From contig MKUQ01000014.1 of assembly GCA_001898645.1 (NCBI GenBank), positions 62,001 through 126,000 of the forward strand: 64,000 bases of DNA, read 5' to 3'. How positions within the stretch are numbered: the stretch's first letter is position 1; every line of letters starts with the position of its first letter. Shown here one piece after another: positions 1 through 9,428 of this stretch. The stretch comes from Burkholderiales bacterium 70-64. Lineage in GTDB: Bacteria > Pseudomonadota > Gammaproteobacteria > Burkholderiales > Burkholderiaceae_E. The notes beneath the pieces were generated by a model, which had not been told where the DNA came from, made no database searches, and was given only the letters and a program-made list of their open reading frames with translations. Made by a program: the position numbers and the translations under genes.

Positions 1-1
1 G

Positions 2-619
2 CGCTTCGTGCCCGAGCTGTCGGCCAGCGTGATCCTGGCGCGGCCCAACCTGTACCTGCCCGAGTGGTCGCCGCAGGCCATGGTCGAGCTGGTGCTGCCG
101 CTGGTCATCACCGTGCTGGTGGTGCAGAACGGCCAGGGCGTGGCGGTGCTCAAGGCGGCCGGCCACGAGGCGCCGATCAACGCCGTCACGCTGGCCTGCG
201 GCATCGGCTCGATGGTCACCGCCCTCGTCGGCACCGTCTCGACCTGCCTCACCGGCCCGACCAACGCCATCGTCTCCGCCTCGGGCGAGCGCGAGCGCCA
301 CTACACCGGCGGCCTGGTGGTGGGCCTGCTGGCGCTGGCCTTCGGGCTGCTCTCGCCGCTGTTCACGCGGCTGATGCTCGCCACCCCGCCGGCCTTCATC
401 GCCACCCTGGCGGGCCTGGCGATGCTGCGCGTGCTGCAGATGGCCTTCGTGACGTCGTTCGGCGGCCGCTTCACGCTCGGCGCCCTGGTCACCTTCCTCG
501 TCACCGTGGCCGACATCGCCCTCCTGAACGTGGGCGCGGCCTTCTGGGGGCTGGTGGCCGGCTACCTGGTGTCCCTGCTGCTCGAGCGGCACGATTTCGC
601 GGCGCTCGCAAAGGCGTAG
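2..619 (+). CDS. benE: BenE-type benzoate/H+ symporter, C-terminal part
   Basis: The reading frame is open from the left edge, so the 5' end lies outside the window; about 205 C-terminal residues are visible, roughly half of a normal BenE protein of about 390-400 residues. They form a series of hydrophobic segments separated by short polar turns. The stretch GIGSMVTALVGTVSTCLTGPTNAIV is split here only for description: the TCLTGPTNAI part is the conserved glycine/proline loop of this family. Known members import benzoate with protons across the inner membrane. No benzoate-degradation gene follows directly, and the next gene is convergent, so the substrate is inferred from family membership only. 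Confidence 0.8.
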   Translation, partial: RFVPELSASVILARPNLYLPEWSPQAMVELVLPLVITVLVVQNGQGVAVLKAAGHEAPINAVTLACGIGSMVTALVGTVSTCLTGPTNAIVSASGERERHYTGGLVVGLLALAFGLLSPLFTRLMLATPPAFIATLAGLAMLRVLQMAFVTSFGGRFTLGALVTFLVTVADIALLNVGAAFWGLVAGYLVSLLLERHDFAALAKA

Positions 620-648
620 GGCGGCTTTCCGGCCCGACTCCGCCCAGA

Positions 649-1161
649 CTACTCCTGGCCGAGCAGGCCCTCGTAGACCGTGAGGTCGCGCGGCGAGAAG
701 CAGCAGAAGATCACTTCCTCGATCGCGGCGCAGCGCGGCAGGGTGGTGCGCACCGTGTCCACCGCGACGGCGGCGGCGAGCTCGACCGGATAGCCGTAGA
801 CGCCGGTGCTGATGCCCGGGAACGCCACGGTGCGCAGCTCGTGCGTGGCAGCGATCTCCAGGCAGCGCCGGTAGCAGGAGGCGAGGAGCTCCGGCTCGCC
901 CCTGGCGCCGCCGCGCCATACCGGTCCGACGGTGTGGATGACGTAGCGGGCCGGCAGGCGGTAGCCCCGCGTGAGCCGGGCCTCGCCGGTCGGGCAGCCT
1001 CCCAGCAGGCGGCATTCGTCGAGCAGCTGCGGCCCGGCCGCGCGATGGATCGCGCCGTCGACGCCGCCACCGCCCAGCAGCGAGGAGTTGGCCGCGTTGA
1101 CGATGGCCTCCACCGCGAGCGTGGTGATGTCGGCGTGGCGTGCGTCGAGCGTTGCGGGCAT
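649..1161 (-). CDS. Macro-domain protein, probable O-acetyl-ADP-ribose deacetylase
   Basis: A 170-residue single-domain protein that fits the YmdB/MacroD family in length. [20 protein letters not shown] near the N-terminus followed by [11 protein letters not shown] is the typical ADP-ribose-binding signature, and [12 protein letters not shown] near residue 115 is the phosphate-binding loop. Family members hydrolyse O-acetyl-ADP-ribose or remove mono-ADP-ribose from proteins in the cytoplasm. The start [13 protein letters not shown] was chosen because it places the domain at the usual distance from the N-terminus; the longer open frame upstream runs into an unrelated gene. It is convergent with the benE-like gene and follows a small membrane protein on the same strand. 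Confidence 0.88.
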   Translation of the reverse strand: MPATLDARHADITTLAVEAIVNAANSSLLGGGGVDGAIHRAAGPQLLDECRLLGGCPTGEARLTRGYRLPARYVIHTVGPVWRGGARGEPELLASCYRRCLEIAATHELRTVAFPGISTGVYGYPVELAAAVAVDTVRTTLPRCAAIEEVIFCCFSPRDLTVYEGLLGQE

Positions 1162-1178
1162 GGGGAGATTGTGCGCCG

Positions 1179-1565
1179 TCAGCCCGGCTCCCGGCGCATG
1201 CGCAGGCGTGCCGCCATGCGTGCGACGGCGATGGCGGGCAGGGCGAGCAGGGCGAACAAGATCAGCCCGAGCGGAAGCAGGCCGAAGCCGCCCGCCGTGA
1301 GGACGAGCACTACCGCCTGCGTGAGCATCACCGCCAGCCCCCAGCGCCACGCCCGCTCGGGATACGTATAGCCCAGCACGCCGGCGACGGCGATCGACAG
1401 CGGGTAGGCGGCCGTCCAGTAGAGGCCGGAGTCCCACGCTTCCCTGCGGCCGCTCGCGGCCGCCGTGAGCAGCCACAGCAGGGCTCCGGCGGCGATCGCG
1501 ACGGCGTAGGGTAGCGTGCTCGAGGTCCTGGGCATGGCTGGCGGGCTTCCGGGGCGTGTCGACAT
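1179..1565 (-). CDS. Small hypothetical membrane protein
   Basis: A 128-residue protein of unknown function. After a polar N-terminus there are about four hydrophobic segments, near residues 19-37, 48-66, 72-92 and 95-114, and a basic tail ([10 protein letters not shown]) that should stay in the cytoplasm. I recognise no named domain. The chosen ATG lies 2 bases after the stop of the upstream flavin reductase gene, suggesting translational coupling; MPRTSS, ten codons further in, is an alternative start. It reads into the macro-domain gene with a short gap, so the two may be co-transcribed. Confidence 0.6.
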   Translation of the reverse strand: MSTRPGSPPAMPRTSSTLPYAVAIAAGALLWLLTAAASGRREAWDSGLYWTAAYPLSIAVAGVLGYTYPERAWRWGLAVMLTQAVVLVLTAGGFGLLPLGLILFALLALPAIAVARMAARLRMRREPG

Positions 1566-1567
1566 GG

Positions 1568-2104
1568 CTAGCGCATCTTCGAGGGCAGCCGGATGGTTTC
1601 TCCCGCCACCATGAAGCTGCCGTATCCGCGGTGGTGGATGGTCCGCGGGTCGTGCAGCGAGGCATCGACCCAGGCCTGCACGACTTCGACCACGAAGAAC
1701 GCATACTTCGCCGCCATGCCGGGATCGACGACGCGGCATTCGAGGCTCGCGTAGCACTCGTCGATGAGGGGAGCCCCGACCTGCCCGGCGGGGCGGGTGG
1801 TGAGACCGAATTTGCGGAACTTGTCGGTCCTCGCGCCGGTCGAGTTGCCGCAGCCCACCACCTTTTCCGCGATCTCCACGGTGGGGATGTTGATGACGCA
1901 TTCCCCGGACGCGGTGAGCAGGCCGTGCGTATGGCTGCGGTCGCTCACCACGCATCCGACCAGGGGCGGCTCGAACTCGAGCATGCAGTGCCACGACATG
2001 GTCATGACGTTCGATTGCCCGGTGCCGGCGGTCGTCAGCAGGACGACCGGCCCTGGTTCGAGCAAGGCGTAGACCTTGGAAAGGGGGAAGGACTTCTTGG
2101 CCAT
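1568..2104 (-). CDS. Flavin reductase-like domain protein
   Basis: A 178-residue protein of the flavin reductase-like FMN-binding split-barrel family. Sequence features that support this are the N-terminal [20 protein letters not shown] segment, with the conserved asparagine and threonine around the FMN phosphate, and the later ECVINIP and GLTTRPAG motifs. Such proteins bind FMN and supply reduced flavin to partner monooxygenases or act as stand-alone oxidoreductases; no partner is visible next to it. I chose ATG at 2104 ([12 protein letters not shown]). A GTG at 2134 overlaps the stop of the thioesterase gene as GTGA and would add ten residues; neither start has a strong ribosome-binding site. 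Confidence 0.78.
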   Translation of the reverse strand: MAKKSFPLSKVYALLEPGPVVLLTTAGTGQSNVMTMSWHCMLEFEPPLVGCVVSDRSHTHGLLTASGECVINIPTVEIAEKVVGCGNSTGARTDKFRKFGLTTRPAGQVGAPLIDECYASLECRVVDPGMAAKYAFFVVEVVQAWVDASLHDPRTIHHRGYGSFMVAGETIRLPSKMR

Positions 2105-2130
2105 GGCTGCGCGAGCTTCGGCGGCGATGT

Positions 2131-2766
2131 TCACGAGGCGGCCGGGCCCGGCCGGCCGGCCGCCGGGTCCAGCACGACGCAGGTGGTGGTCGCGTGCGCA
2201 TAGAGCCTGCCGTCGGGCCCGAACAGGCGGCCTTCGGCGAAGCCGACCTGGCGGCCCGCGCTGATGATGTGCCCCTCGGCGCGCACCAGCGGCACCGTGG
2301 GTATCAGCGCGCGCACGTAGCTGATCTTGAGCTCGGCCGTGGTGTAGCCCTTTCCGGCCGGCAGCGTGGTGTGGATGGCGCAGGCCAGCGCGGAGTCGAG
2401 CAGCGTGGCGATCCAGCCGCCGTGGATGCTGCCCATCGGGTTGGTGAAGCGCACGTCCGGCCGCCCCTGGAACACGAAGCGGCCGTACTCGAACTCGATC
2501 GGGCACATGTCGATCGACGCACCGATGTGGACCGAGGGCAGCCGGCCGGCCGCGATGGCCTCGAACATCTGCAGCCCGGTGAGGCCCGCGAGCTCGCCGG
2601 GGGTGGCGATGCCCGGCGGCTGCAGCCGGGCGCGTATCCGGGCCTCGTCCGCCTCCCATCGGGCCAGCGTGGCGGCCGTTTCGTCGGCGGAGGTGGCGGC
2701 TGGGGTGTTCCGGGTCTCGGCGTCGTCCGGCATGGCATGGCCCTCGTTGCTGTCCTTCGATCGCAT
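2131..2766 (-). CDS. PaaI-family hotdog-fold thioesterase
   Basis: A 211-residue protein. The last 135 or so residues form a single hotdog domain with FTNPMGSIHGGWIATLLDSA, which contains the conserved asparagine, the HGG loop and the helix-borne aspartate of the PaaI/YdiI-type acyl-CoA thioesterases. The first 70 residues are polar, alanine-rich and not part of the catalytic domain. Family members hydrolyse aryl- or acyl-CoA esters; the substrate here is not shown by context. An internal ATG (MPDDAETR) is an alternative start 11 codons in. The gene is immediately upstream of the flavin reductase, with which it may overlap by GTGA. Confidence 0.75.
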   Translation of the reverse strand: MRSKDSNEGHAMPDDAETRNTPAATSADETAATLARWEADEARIRARLQPPGIATPGELAGLTGLQMFEAIAAGRLPSVHIGASIDMCPIEFEYGRFVFQGRPDVRFTNPMGSIHGGWIATLLDSALACAIHTTLPAGKGYTTAELKISYVRALIPTVPLVRAEGHIISAGRQVGFAEGRLFGPDGRLYAHATTTCVVLDPAAGRPGPAAS

Positions 2767-2837
2767 GGATTGCGGATTGCGGGTCCGACAGGCGCGCCCG
2801 GGCGCGACGGCCGCGCCGGCGGAATGCCCGACGTGAT

Positions 2838-3431
2838 TCAGGGAGGATTCTGCTCGCTGCCGGCGTCGGCCACCATCAATCCCGCGCCCAGCCCGCCGGC
2901 GCCCGCTGCGAGGCCGCCGCCTCCGCCTCCGCCTCCGCCCCCGCCGCCCCCGGCCCGCGCTTCGCCGCGGCCGCCGCCTTCGCCTTCGCCGCGGCCCTGG
3001 CGCAGCAGGCGGCCGGGCCCGGAGGCCGGCAGCGCGAGGCCGGGCGGAATGGGCTCGAGCCCCAGCTGCGTTCGCAGGTCCGAGCGCAGGGCATCGATCA
3101 GGGGCTGGTAGTCGACGGCTTCGCCGCGCTTGAGGCGGGTCACGCAGCGCACCGCGAGCTCCACCTGGGTGAGGGAGCCGAACAGCACCACGTCGGCCAG
3201 CGTTTCCTCGATCTGCGGCGCGTGCTCGTGCGACGCGGGCGAGAACGAGCCGGCGAGCGAACGGTAGGCCGCGACGAGCGACTTCAGCCGCTCCGTCTCC
3301 TGCCGGTTCTCGCGCTGGCGCCGCTGCTGCACGCGCTGCATGACGAACACGCGGATCGCCAGCAGCACCACCGCGAGCATCAGCGACGCGATCAGCGTGA
3401 TCGGGAAGGGTCCGAGCTCGGCCAGTCGCAT
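2838..3431 (-). CDS. Hypothetical membrane-anchored protein with polyglycine tail
   Basis: A 197-residue protein that I cannot assign to a family. It starts with one membrane-spanning helix (about residues 9-30), followed by a basic region rich in Arg and Gln and a mostly helical middle part (residues 35-140). The last 60 residues are low complexity: Gly/Arg/Glu followed by 13 consecutive glycines and a Gly/Ala-rich end. The glycine run is written with alternating GGC, GGA and GGG codons, i.e. a slippage-prone tract on the DNA. The ATG was chosen because it directly precedes the hydrophobic helix; an upstream ATG would add 13 residues. Confidence 0.6.
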   Translation of the reverse strand: MRLAELGPFPITLIASLMLAVVLLAIRVFVMQRVQQRRQRENRQETERLKSLVAAYRSLAGSFSPASHEHAPQIEETLADVVLFGSLTQVELAVRCVTRLKRGEAVDYQPLIDALRSDLRTQLGLEPIPPGLALPASGPGRLLRQGRGEGEGGGRGEARAGGGGGGGGGGGGGLAAGAGGLGAGLMVADAGSEQNPP

Positions 3432-3476
3432 GGTGCCTGCATTATGGCGCGCCGGTCCGCGGCTGCGCACCCCGGT

Positions 3477-4103
3477 TCAAACGGGGCGCCTGGCCAGCAG
3501 GGCCCACACCCCCGCGCCCGAGAGCAGCGAGCCGCCCAGCAGGCCGAAGCGCCGCCGCGCCCGCGGCGACGCCAGCAGCGCGCGGGCCGAGGCGGCGAAC
3601 ACCGCGTAGAGCCAGGCGTTGAGCGCGGCCATGACCACGAAGGTGACGGCCAGGATCCACGACTGCCGCGCGATGTCGCCGCGCGCATCGATGAACTGGG
3701 GCAGCAGCGCCACGAAGAACACGATGCCCTTGGGGTTGAGCGCCGTGACGAGGTAGGTGTTCGCGAACAGGCGCCAGGTCGATGCCGGGGGCGCCGGGAG
3801 GTCCGGATCGACGGGCGACGCTCCGGCGGCGAGCAGCCTGATGCCGAGGTAGAGCAGGTAGGAGCCGCCGACCCACTTCACCACCGTGAACCAGAAGGCC
3901 GACGCTGCCAGCAGCGCGCCCAGGCCGAGCAGCGAAACGGCCAGCGCCGTGGCATCGCCGAGCGCCACGGCGGCCACCAGCGGCGCGTAGAGGCGCCGGC
4001 CATGAGCCATGGCATAGCCGACGACCGTGAGGACGGTCGGGCCGGGTACGGCGAGCAGGATGCCGGTCGCGACGACGAAGGCGAGCCAGACTTCCAGCGA
4101 CAT
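3477..4103 (-). CDS. LysE/RhtB-family amino-acid exporter
   Basis: A 208-residue inner-membrane protein, the normal length for the LysE/RhtB translocator family. It begins MSLEVWLAFVVATGILLAVPGP with the conserved GPT motif after the first helix, followed by VVGYAMAHGRRLY and a pattern of about six hydrophobic segments; the loop YLVTALNPKGIVFF contains the conserved NPK motif. Members export amino acids or related compounds such as homoserine, threonine or lysine. The substrate cannot be read from the sequence. It lies 15 bases downstream of the NTF2-like gene on the same strand and may be co-transcribed with it. Confidence 0.82.
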   Translation of the reverse strand: MSLEVWLAFVVATGILLAVPGPTVLTVVGYAMAHGRRLYAPLVAAVALGDATALAVSLLGLGALLAASAFWFTVVKWVGGSYLLYLGIRLLAAGASPVDPDLPAPPASTWRLFANTYLVTALNPKGIVFFVALLPQFIDARGDIARQSWILAVTFVVMAALNAWLYAVFAASARALLASPRARRRFGLLGGSLLSGAGVWALLARRPV

Positions 4104-4118
4104 GGGGGTCGCCCGCGC

Positions 4119-4547
4119 TCACCCCTGCGCCACCGGCATCGAGTGCCACCAGATGCGGCACCGCGTGCACAGCCCGTCGCCGAATTCCGCCTGCAGCATT
4201 CCGTCGAGGACCATGCGCGGCAGCGGCTCGCCGGGCTTGCGCTCGGCGAGGTGGGTGCCGGTGGAGCGCGCCCAGATGCGGAACAGCTCCTCGGAGGCGA
4301 CCTGGTAGGTGACGTGCCAGTGCGCGATGCCGCCGGCCTGGCTGCGCGCGAGCACGTCGTACTCGACGCGGACGTCTTCCTGCAGCTTCACGCGTCGCCA
4401 GTACTCGGCGAGCTGCGCATGGCCGCGCTGCACCGCGAAGGGCGTGTTGTGGTACTCGCCGTCGGCGGCGAAGAGCGCGCAGAACAGGGACTCGTCGCGC
4501 TGCTCCCACGCCCGCTTGTATTCCTGCATGAATCCGTCGATGTCCAT
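4119..4547 (-). CDS. NTF2-like (SnoaL-type) protein
   Basis: A 142-residue protein with the shape of the NTF2/SnoaL superfamily: an N-terminal helical part (MQEYKRAWEQRDESLFCALFAADGEY) divided by the usual acidic turn, then strands rich in Trp and Tyr (AHWHVTYQV, GLCTRCRIWWHS). These small cone-shaped proteins include isomerases, dehydratases and non-catalytic binding proteins, so no reaction can be named. The ATG is preceded at a good distance by a purine-rich ribosome-binding site (GGGGGAGACGAGG). It lies downstream of, and on the same strand as, the AraC-type regulator gene. Confidence 0.65.
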   Translation of the reverse strand: MDIDGFMQEYKRAWEQRDESLFCALFAADGEYHNTPFAVQRGHAQLAEYWRRVKLQEDVRVEYDVLARSQAGGIAHWHVTYQVASEELFRIWARSTGTHLAERKPGEPLPRMVLDGMLQAEFGDGLCTRCRIWWHSMPVAQG

Positions 4548-4624
4548 CCTCGTCTCCCCCGGGTCGGCGTTGTCGGTGCGCCGGATTCTCGCAGACATCC
4601 CGCGGCACGGGCCGCGCCCGGCGC

Positions 4625-5587
4625 TCAGCCCTTGCCGAGCGTCGTCGCACGCAGCTCGCGGGGCGCGCAGCCGAAGCGCGCACGAAACGCCCGGCTGAAG
4701 TGCGCCGCGTCGTTGAAGCCCCAGGAGAACGCGATGTCGCTGACGCTGCGCTTGGCCTGGGCCGGCGAGCACAGGTCGCGGCGCGCGGCTTCGAGCCGCT
4801 GCGTCCAGATCCAGTCGGCGAGCGAGCAGGGCTCGCCGGCCCAGGCGCGGTGCAGGGTGCTCGGCGACAGGCGCAGCGCCGCGGCGATGCCGGCCACGCT
4901 CAGGCCCGGATCGCGCAGCCGGGCGCGCACGCAGGCCTTGATCTGCTCCCGGTGCAGCGCCGCGAGGTGCGAGGGCGGCGCCTGCCTGGCCTGCGGCAGC
5001 GCCGACAGGCCGGCGATCAGGATGTGGGTCACGCTGTCGGCCACGGCAGCGGCCGATTCGGGCGCCAGCAACGCGATGTCGGCGGCCAGCGCGCGGATCA
5101 TGGTGATCATCAGGCGGCCGGCGCCGCGTTCGCCGCGGACGGCGGTCGCGGTCAGGCGCCGGGTGTCGGGCAGCGAGGCGCGCAGCGTGGGGCCCGGGAT
5201 CATCAGCACGTACTGCCGGAACGGCCCGTCGAAGCGCAGCTCGTACGGGCAGGTGCTGTCGTAGAGCGCGAAGTCGCCCGGCTTCAGGTGCGCAGTGCGG
5301 CCGTCCTGGCTGACGTAGCCTTCGCCGCGCGCCTGGATGCTGACGAGGACGTAGTCTTCGTTGGCCCGCGCGATGCGCGCCGGGGTGCGTTGCACGCGCT
5401 GGGCGGTGGAGGTGACGCGCGACAGCCCCAGCGTGGCCACGCGGTCGGAGGCGATCTCGCCCTCGATCGAGCGCTCGCCGGCGCCGGGGTCGCACTCGAG
5501 CTGGACATAGGTCTCGCAGACCATGTCGGTCCAGTACGCCAGCCGCTGGCCGGGTTCGACGCTCGCGGTGCTGAGCAGGCGGGTCAT
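4625..5587 (-). CDS. AraC-family transcriptional regulator, probable nitrilase regulator
   Basis: A 320-residue AraC-type regulator. Residues about 1-190 form a cupin-like sensor part of the kind found in NitR/FeaR-like regulators. Residues about 212-312 form the two-helix-turn-helix DNA-binding domain; LSVAGIAAALRLSPSTLHRA is the first HTH and the conserved SVSDIAFSWGFNDAAHFSRA segment is the second, followed by FRARFGCAPRE. It is divergent from the nitrilase gene, the arrangement known for NitR and nitrilase in Rhodococcus, so activation of that gene in response to a nitrile or amide effector is the simplest inference. A pair of direct repeats lies in the shared intergenic region. Confidence 0.85.
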   Translation of the reverse strand: MTRLLSTASVEPGQRLAYWTDMVCETYVQLECDPGAGERSIEGEIASDRVATLGLSRVTSTAQRVQRTPARIARANEDYVLVSIQARGEGYVSQDGRTAHLKPGDFALYDSTCPYELRFDGPFRQYVLMIPGPTLRASLPDTRRLTATAVRGERGAGRLMITMIRALAADIALLAPESAAAVADSVTHILIAGLSALPQARQAPPSHLAALHREQIKACVRARLRDPGLSVAGIAAALRLSPSTLHRAWAGEPCSLADWIWTQRLEAARRDLCSPAQAKRSVSDIAFSWGFNDAAHFSRAFRARFGCAPRELRATTLGKG

Positions 5588-5678
5588 GGGTTCATAGCGT
5601 AGGCCGCCGGGCCGCGGGTCGCAATGGCGATCGCGGCGCCGGCGCGAGGACGCGGGGTGCCGGCGGTGCAGGTCGGTT

Positions 5679-5716
5679 GCGTCGCCGGATCAAGAACGGC
5701 GCGTCATCCGGACAAG
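5679..5716. promoter_or_regulatory. Direct repeats between AraC regulator and nitrilase, candidate operator
   Basis: Two related 16-base sites, GCGTCGCCGGATCAAG (5679-5694) and GCGTCATCCGGACAAG (5701-5716), are in the same orientation with starts 22 bases apart, i.e. about two turns of the helix. They share GCGTC, CGGA and CAAG. Spaced direct repeats like these are the normal binding sites of AraC-family activators. They lie 60-100 bases before the nitrilase start. Function is inferred. Confidence 0.4.
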
Positions 5717-5776
5717 CCGCGGCCGGCCGCCGAGCTTAGGGTGGACAGGCTCGTTCATCCCGCAAGGAGCGTCGAC

Positions 5777-6862
5777 ATGAGCATCCAACATCCGAAATAC
5801 CGCGTGGCTGCCGTCCAGGCGGCGCCGGTCTTCCTCGACCTGTCCGCATCGATCGACAAGGCGGTCGCGCTGATCGAGGAGGCCGCCGCCGGCGGCGCGA
5901 AGCTGGTCGCCTTTCCCGAGACCTGGCTGCCCGGCTACCCCTGGTTCATCTGGCTCGATTCGCCGGCCTGGGGCATGCAGTTCATCCAGCGCTACCACGA
6001 CAACTCGCTGGTCTACGGCTCGCCCGAGGCTGGGCGCATCGCCGCAGCGGCAAAGGCCCACCGCATCATGGTCGTGATGGGCCACAGCGAGAAGAGCGGC
6101 GGCAGCCTCTACATGGGGCAGTGGATCATCGATGCCGATGGCGAGACGGTGGCGCAGCGGCGCAAGCTCAAGCCGACTCACGTCGAGCGCACGGTGTTCG
6201 GGGAAGGCGACGGCAGCGACCTCGCCGTGCACGAGACCGCGCTCGGGCGCATCGGCGCCCTGTGCTGCTGGGAGCACCTGCAGCCGCTGTCGAAGTACGC
6301 GATGTACGCGCAGAACGAGCAGGTGCACGTCGCGGCGTGGCCGAGCTTCTCGCTGTACCGCGGCGGCGCCTATGCGCTGGGGCCGGAGGTCAACAACGCG
6401 GCCAGCCGCATCTACGCGGTGGAGGGCCAGTGCTTCGTGATCGCGCCGTGCGCGACGGTGTCGAAGGAAATGGTGCAGATGCTGTGCGGCGACGACCCGA
6501 TGAAGCGCCAGCTGCTGCTCGAGGGCGGCGGCTTCGCGGCGATCTACGCGCCGGACGGCCAGCTGATGCACGCGCCACTGCCCGAGGGGACCGAGGGGCT
6601 GGTCCATGCCGACATCGACCTCGGCATGATCTCGCTCGCGAAGGCGGCGGCCGATCCGGCCGGGCACTATGCGCGGCCGGACGTCACGCGGCTGCTGCTG
6701 GACCGGACGCCGGGCGACCGCGTGGTGCTGCGCCGGCGGCAGGCCGCCGAGGTGGCCCGCAGCGGCGACGACGAGCCGGCGGTGCCGGAGCGGCGCGCGG
6801 CGCAGGAGGCGGCGCAGGAGCCTGCAGCGCAGTCGCGACGCACCGCCGCGGCGGCCGAGTAG
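5777..6862 (+). CDS. Nitrilase
   Basis: A 361-residue aliphatic/aromatic nitrilase of the carbon-nitrogen hydrolase superfamily, converting nitriles to the carboxylic acid and ammonia. The catalytic triad is visible: Glu48 in FPETW, a lysine near residue 130 in [11 protein letters not shown], and Cys164 in CCWEH. The segment VFGEGDGSD and the later [13 protein letters not shown] are typical of microbial nitrilases and distinguish it from plain amidases or omega-amidases. Cyanide dihydratases are close relatives and cannot be excluded. The C-terminal 45 residues are Ala/Glu/Arg-rich and variable, as usual. Start: ATG preceded by AAGGAG at 5764-5769. It stands alone, with its AraC-type regulator divergent. 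Confidence 0.92.
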   Translation: MSIQHPKYRVAAVQAAPVFLDLSASIDKAVALIEEAAAGGAKLVAFPETWLPGYPWFIWLDSPAWGMQFIQRYHDNSLVYGSPEAGRIAAAAKAHRIMVVMGHSEKSGGSLYMGQWIIDADGETVAQRRKLKPTHVERTVFGEGDGSDLAVHETALGRIGALCCWEHLQPLSKYAMYAQNEQVHVAAWPSFSLYRGGAYALGPEVNNAASRIYAVEGQCFVIAPCATVSKEMVQMLCGDDPMKRQLLLEGGGFAAIYAPDGQLMHAPLPEGTEGLVHADIDLGMISLAKAAADPAGHYARPDVTRLLLDRTPGDRVVLRRRQAAEVARSGDDEPAVPERRAAQEAAQEPAAQSRRTAAAAE

Positions 6863-6935
6863 GGGCGGCGGCGCACAGGCCGGCCGCTACCGCAGCGCTG
6901 GGGGCGCGAAACGCGCCCTGCGCAGGCGAAGTCGG

Positions 6936-6964
6936 TGGCGCCCCCGGACAATCGGCGCTACAAT
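6936..6964 (+). promoter_or_regulatory. Predicted promoter of the Xre/RES operon
   Basis: A good -10 hexamer, TACAAT at 6959-6964, is preceded after 17 bases by a weak -35 (TGGCGC at 6936-6941). The perfect palindrome that follows at once would cover the transcription start, as expected for an autoregulated toxin-antitoxin operon. Confidence 0.5.
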
Positions 6965-6980
6965 TTTGCCAGTTGGCAAA
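6965..6980. promoter_or_regulatory. Palindromic operator overlapping the antitoxin ribosome-binding site
   Basis: TTTGCCA-GT-TGGCAAA is a perfect 7-bp inverted repeat with a 2-base spacer. It starts directly after the -10 hexamer and ends in the AAAGGAG ribosome-binding site (6978-6984) of the antitoxin gene. Xre-type antitoxins of RES pairs bind palindromes in their own promoters, so this is the most likely autoregulatory site. Confidence 0.6.
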
Positions 6981-6990
6981 GGAGTGCGCG

Positions 6991-7467
6991 ATGACGGGAA
7001 GCGCCGCGAGACGGAGGCATCCGGACGATCCATTCGGCCGGGTGAAGGAAGTCCTGGGAACGAAATCCTTGCGCGTACGCTCCGCGATCGAGTTGCACGA
7101 GCGGATCGTCGAAGGCCTTCCGCGCTCAGCGGTGGTGTACCTGGTCTCGAGCCTGCAGGAAATCAAGCTTGACGAGACCATGCGAGTGCTGAACATCTCC
7201 CCGCGCACCTGGCATCGGCTCAAGGCGGACGAAGCCGCACTCGGCAAACCGCTCGACGTCGAGCAGAGCGCTCGCGTCTGGAGCATGGCGGAAATCCTCG
7301 CGAAGGCGCAGGAGGTGCTCGGCACGCGCGAGGAGGCGGAGCAGTGGCTCTCGCGACCCGCCATCGGACTCGACTCGCATCGCCCGATCGATCTGATGGC
7401 AACGCCGCAGGGCGCCGATCTCGTCAAGACGCTGCTCGGGCAGATGGAGCACGGGGTCTACGCTTGA
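6991..7467 (+). CDS. Xre/MbcA/ParS-type antitoxin (DUF2384)
   Basis: A 158-residue antitoxin. The middle part (about residues 45-85) has a helix-turn-helix of the Xre type, with DETMRVLNISPRTWHRLKA as its core. The C-terminal half carries the ParS/MbcA-like toxin-binding domain, seen in RVWSMAEILAKAQEVLGTRE, AEQWLSRPAIGLDSHRPIDL and TPQGADLVKTLLGQMEHGVY, the standard signature of RES-partner antitoxins. It blocks the RES toxin and, by inference, represses its own promoter through the palindrome just upstream. ATG with AAAGGAG 6 bases before it. It overlaps the toxin gene by TTGA, so toxin synthesis is coupled to antitoxin translation. Confidence 0.9.
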   Translation: MTGSAARRRHPDDPFGRVKEVLGTKSLRVRSAIELHERIVEGLPRSAVVYLVSSLQEIKLDETMRVLNISPRTWHRLKADEAALGKPLDVEQSARVWSMAEILAKAQEVLGTREEAEQWLSRPAIGLDSHRPIDLMATPQGADLVKTLLGQMEHGVYA

Positions 7468-7967
7468 CGATCTTCCCGCCGTCGCTCGCGCGTCCGTTGC
7501 GCGCATGGCGGATCGACACGGCGAAGCATGCCGCCGGCTGGGATTCCGGGATGGGCGCCCATGCCTTCGGCGGTCGCTGGAACCCGAAGGGCGTGAAGGC
7601 CGTGTACTGCTCGCTCGACGCGGCCACCGCCATCATCGAGGTTGCGGTTCACAAGGGGTTCCGTGCGCTCGACACCGTCCCTCACGTATCGACGGTGCTC
7701 GAGATTCACGATCCGGAGCACGTGCACGTCGCCCTGCCGTCGGAGATCCCGAACGCGACATGGCTCTTGCCGGGAATCCCGAGTGCCGGTCAGCAGGCTT
7801 TCGGCGCCTCGCTGTTGGCAGCGCATCGGTTCATCGCCATCCCGAGCTCGGCGAGCCGCCAGAGCTGGAATCTGATCTTCGACCCGGATCGGGCCAAGGG
7901 CTCGTATGCGGTGGTATTACAGGAGCCGCTCGCCATCGACACGCGGCTGAACCCGTCGGCTCCGTGA
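7464..7967 (+). CDS. RES-domain toxin
   Basis: A 167-residue RES-domain protein, full length for the family. Conserved elements are the N-terminal LRAWRIDTAKHAAG, the GGRWNPKGVKAVYCSLDAAT segment with the arginine and tyrosine that define the domain (named after its Arg, Glu and Ser residues), the glutamate in AIIEVAVH, and the C-terminal SASRQSWNLIFDP. Characterised RES toxins (for example MbcT) deplete NAD+ by phosphorolysis or hydrolysis, and others modify proteins; the precise activity here is not known. The start must be the TTG at 7464, which overlaps the antitoxin stop codon, because no ATG or GTG occurs before the conserved N-terminal motif. Confidence 0.9.
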   Translation: MTIFPPSLARPLRAWRIDTAKHAAGWDSGMGAHAFGGRWNPKGVKAVYCSLDAATAIIEVAVHKGFRALDTVPHVSTVLEIHDPEHVHVALPSEIPNATWLLPGIPSAGQQAFGASLLAAHRFIAIPSSASRQSWNLIFDPDRAKGSYAVVLQEPLAIDTRLNPSAP

Positions 7968-8025
7968 CTCATACCGTCATCGGTACAGCTCGCGCGGCGA
8001 GCCGCCGCACCGGCCGGACAGGAAC

Positions 8026-8054
8026 GGCGGCGCGCCGGACCGCGGCGCGCCGCC
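8026..8054. terminator. GC-rich hairpin between convergent genes
   Basis: A perfect 11-bp inverted repeat (GGCGGCGCGCC at 8026-8036, GGCGCGCCGCC at 8044-8054) with a 7-base loop lies between the RES toxin gene and the convergent metY gene. There is no T-run, so a bidirectional terminator is likely but not proven. Confidence 0.45.
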
Positions 8055-8059
8055 GCGGA

Positions 8060-9334
<1,275 letters not shown>

Positions 9335-9428
9335 GGCAGCTCCGCGGGGACAGAACCGGCGATTGTCGCATCGCCTCGCGGCGCGGTCACGCCCTATGCG
9401 CGCCGCGCATGTGCTCATGCGCGGCGGC

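Noticed and set aside
3222..5264. A plus-strand frame of 680 codons across several minus-strand genes
   Set aside because: Composition is that of a shadow frame; it crosses the starts and ends of four supported genes.
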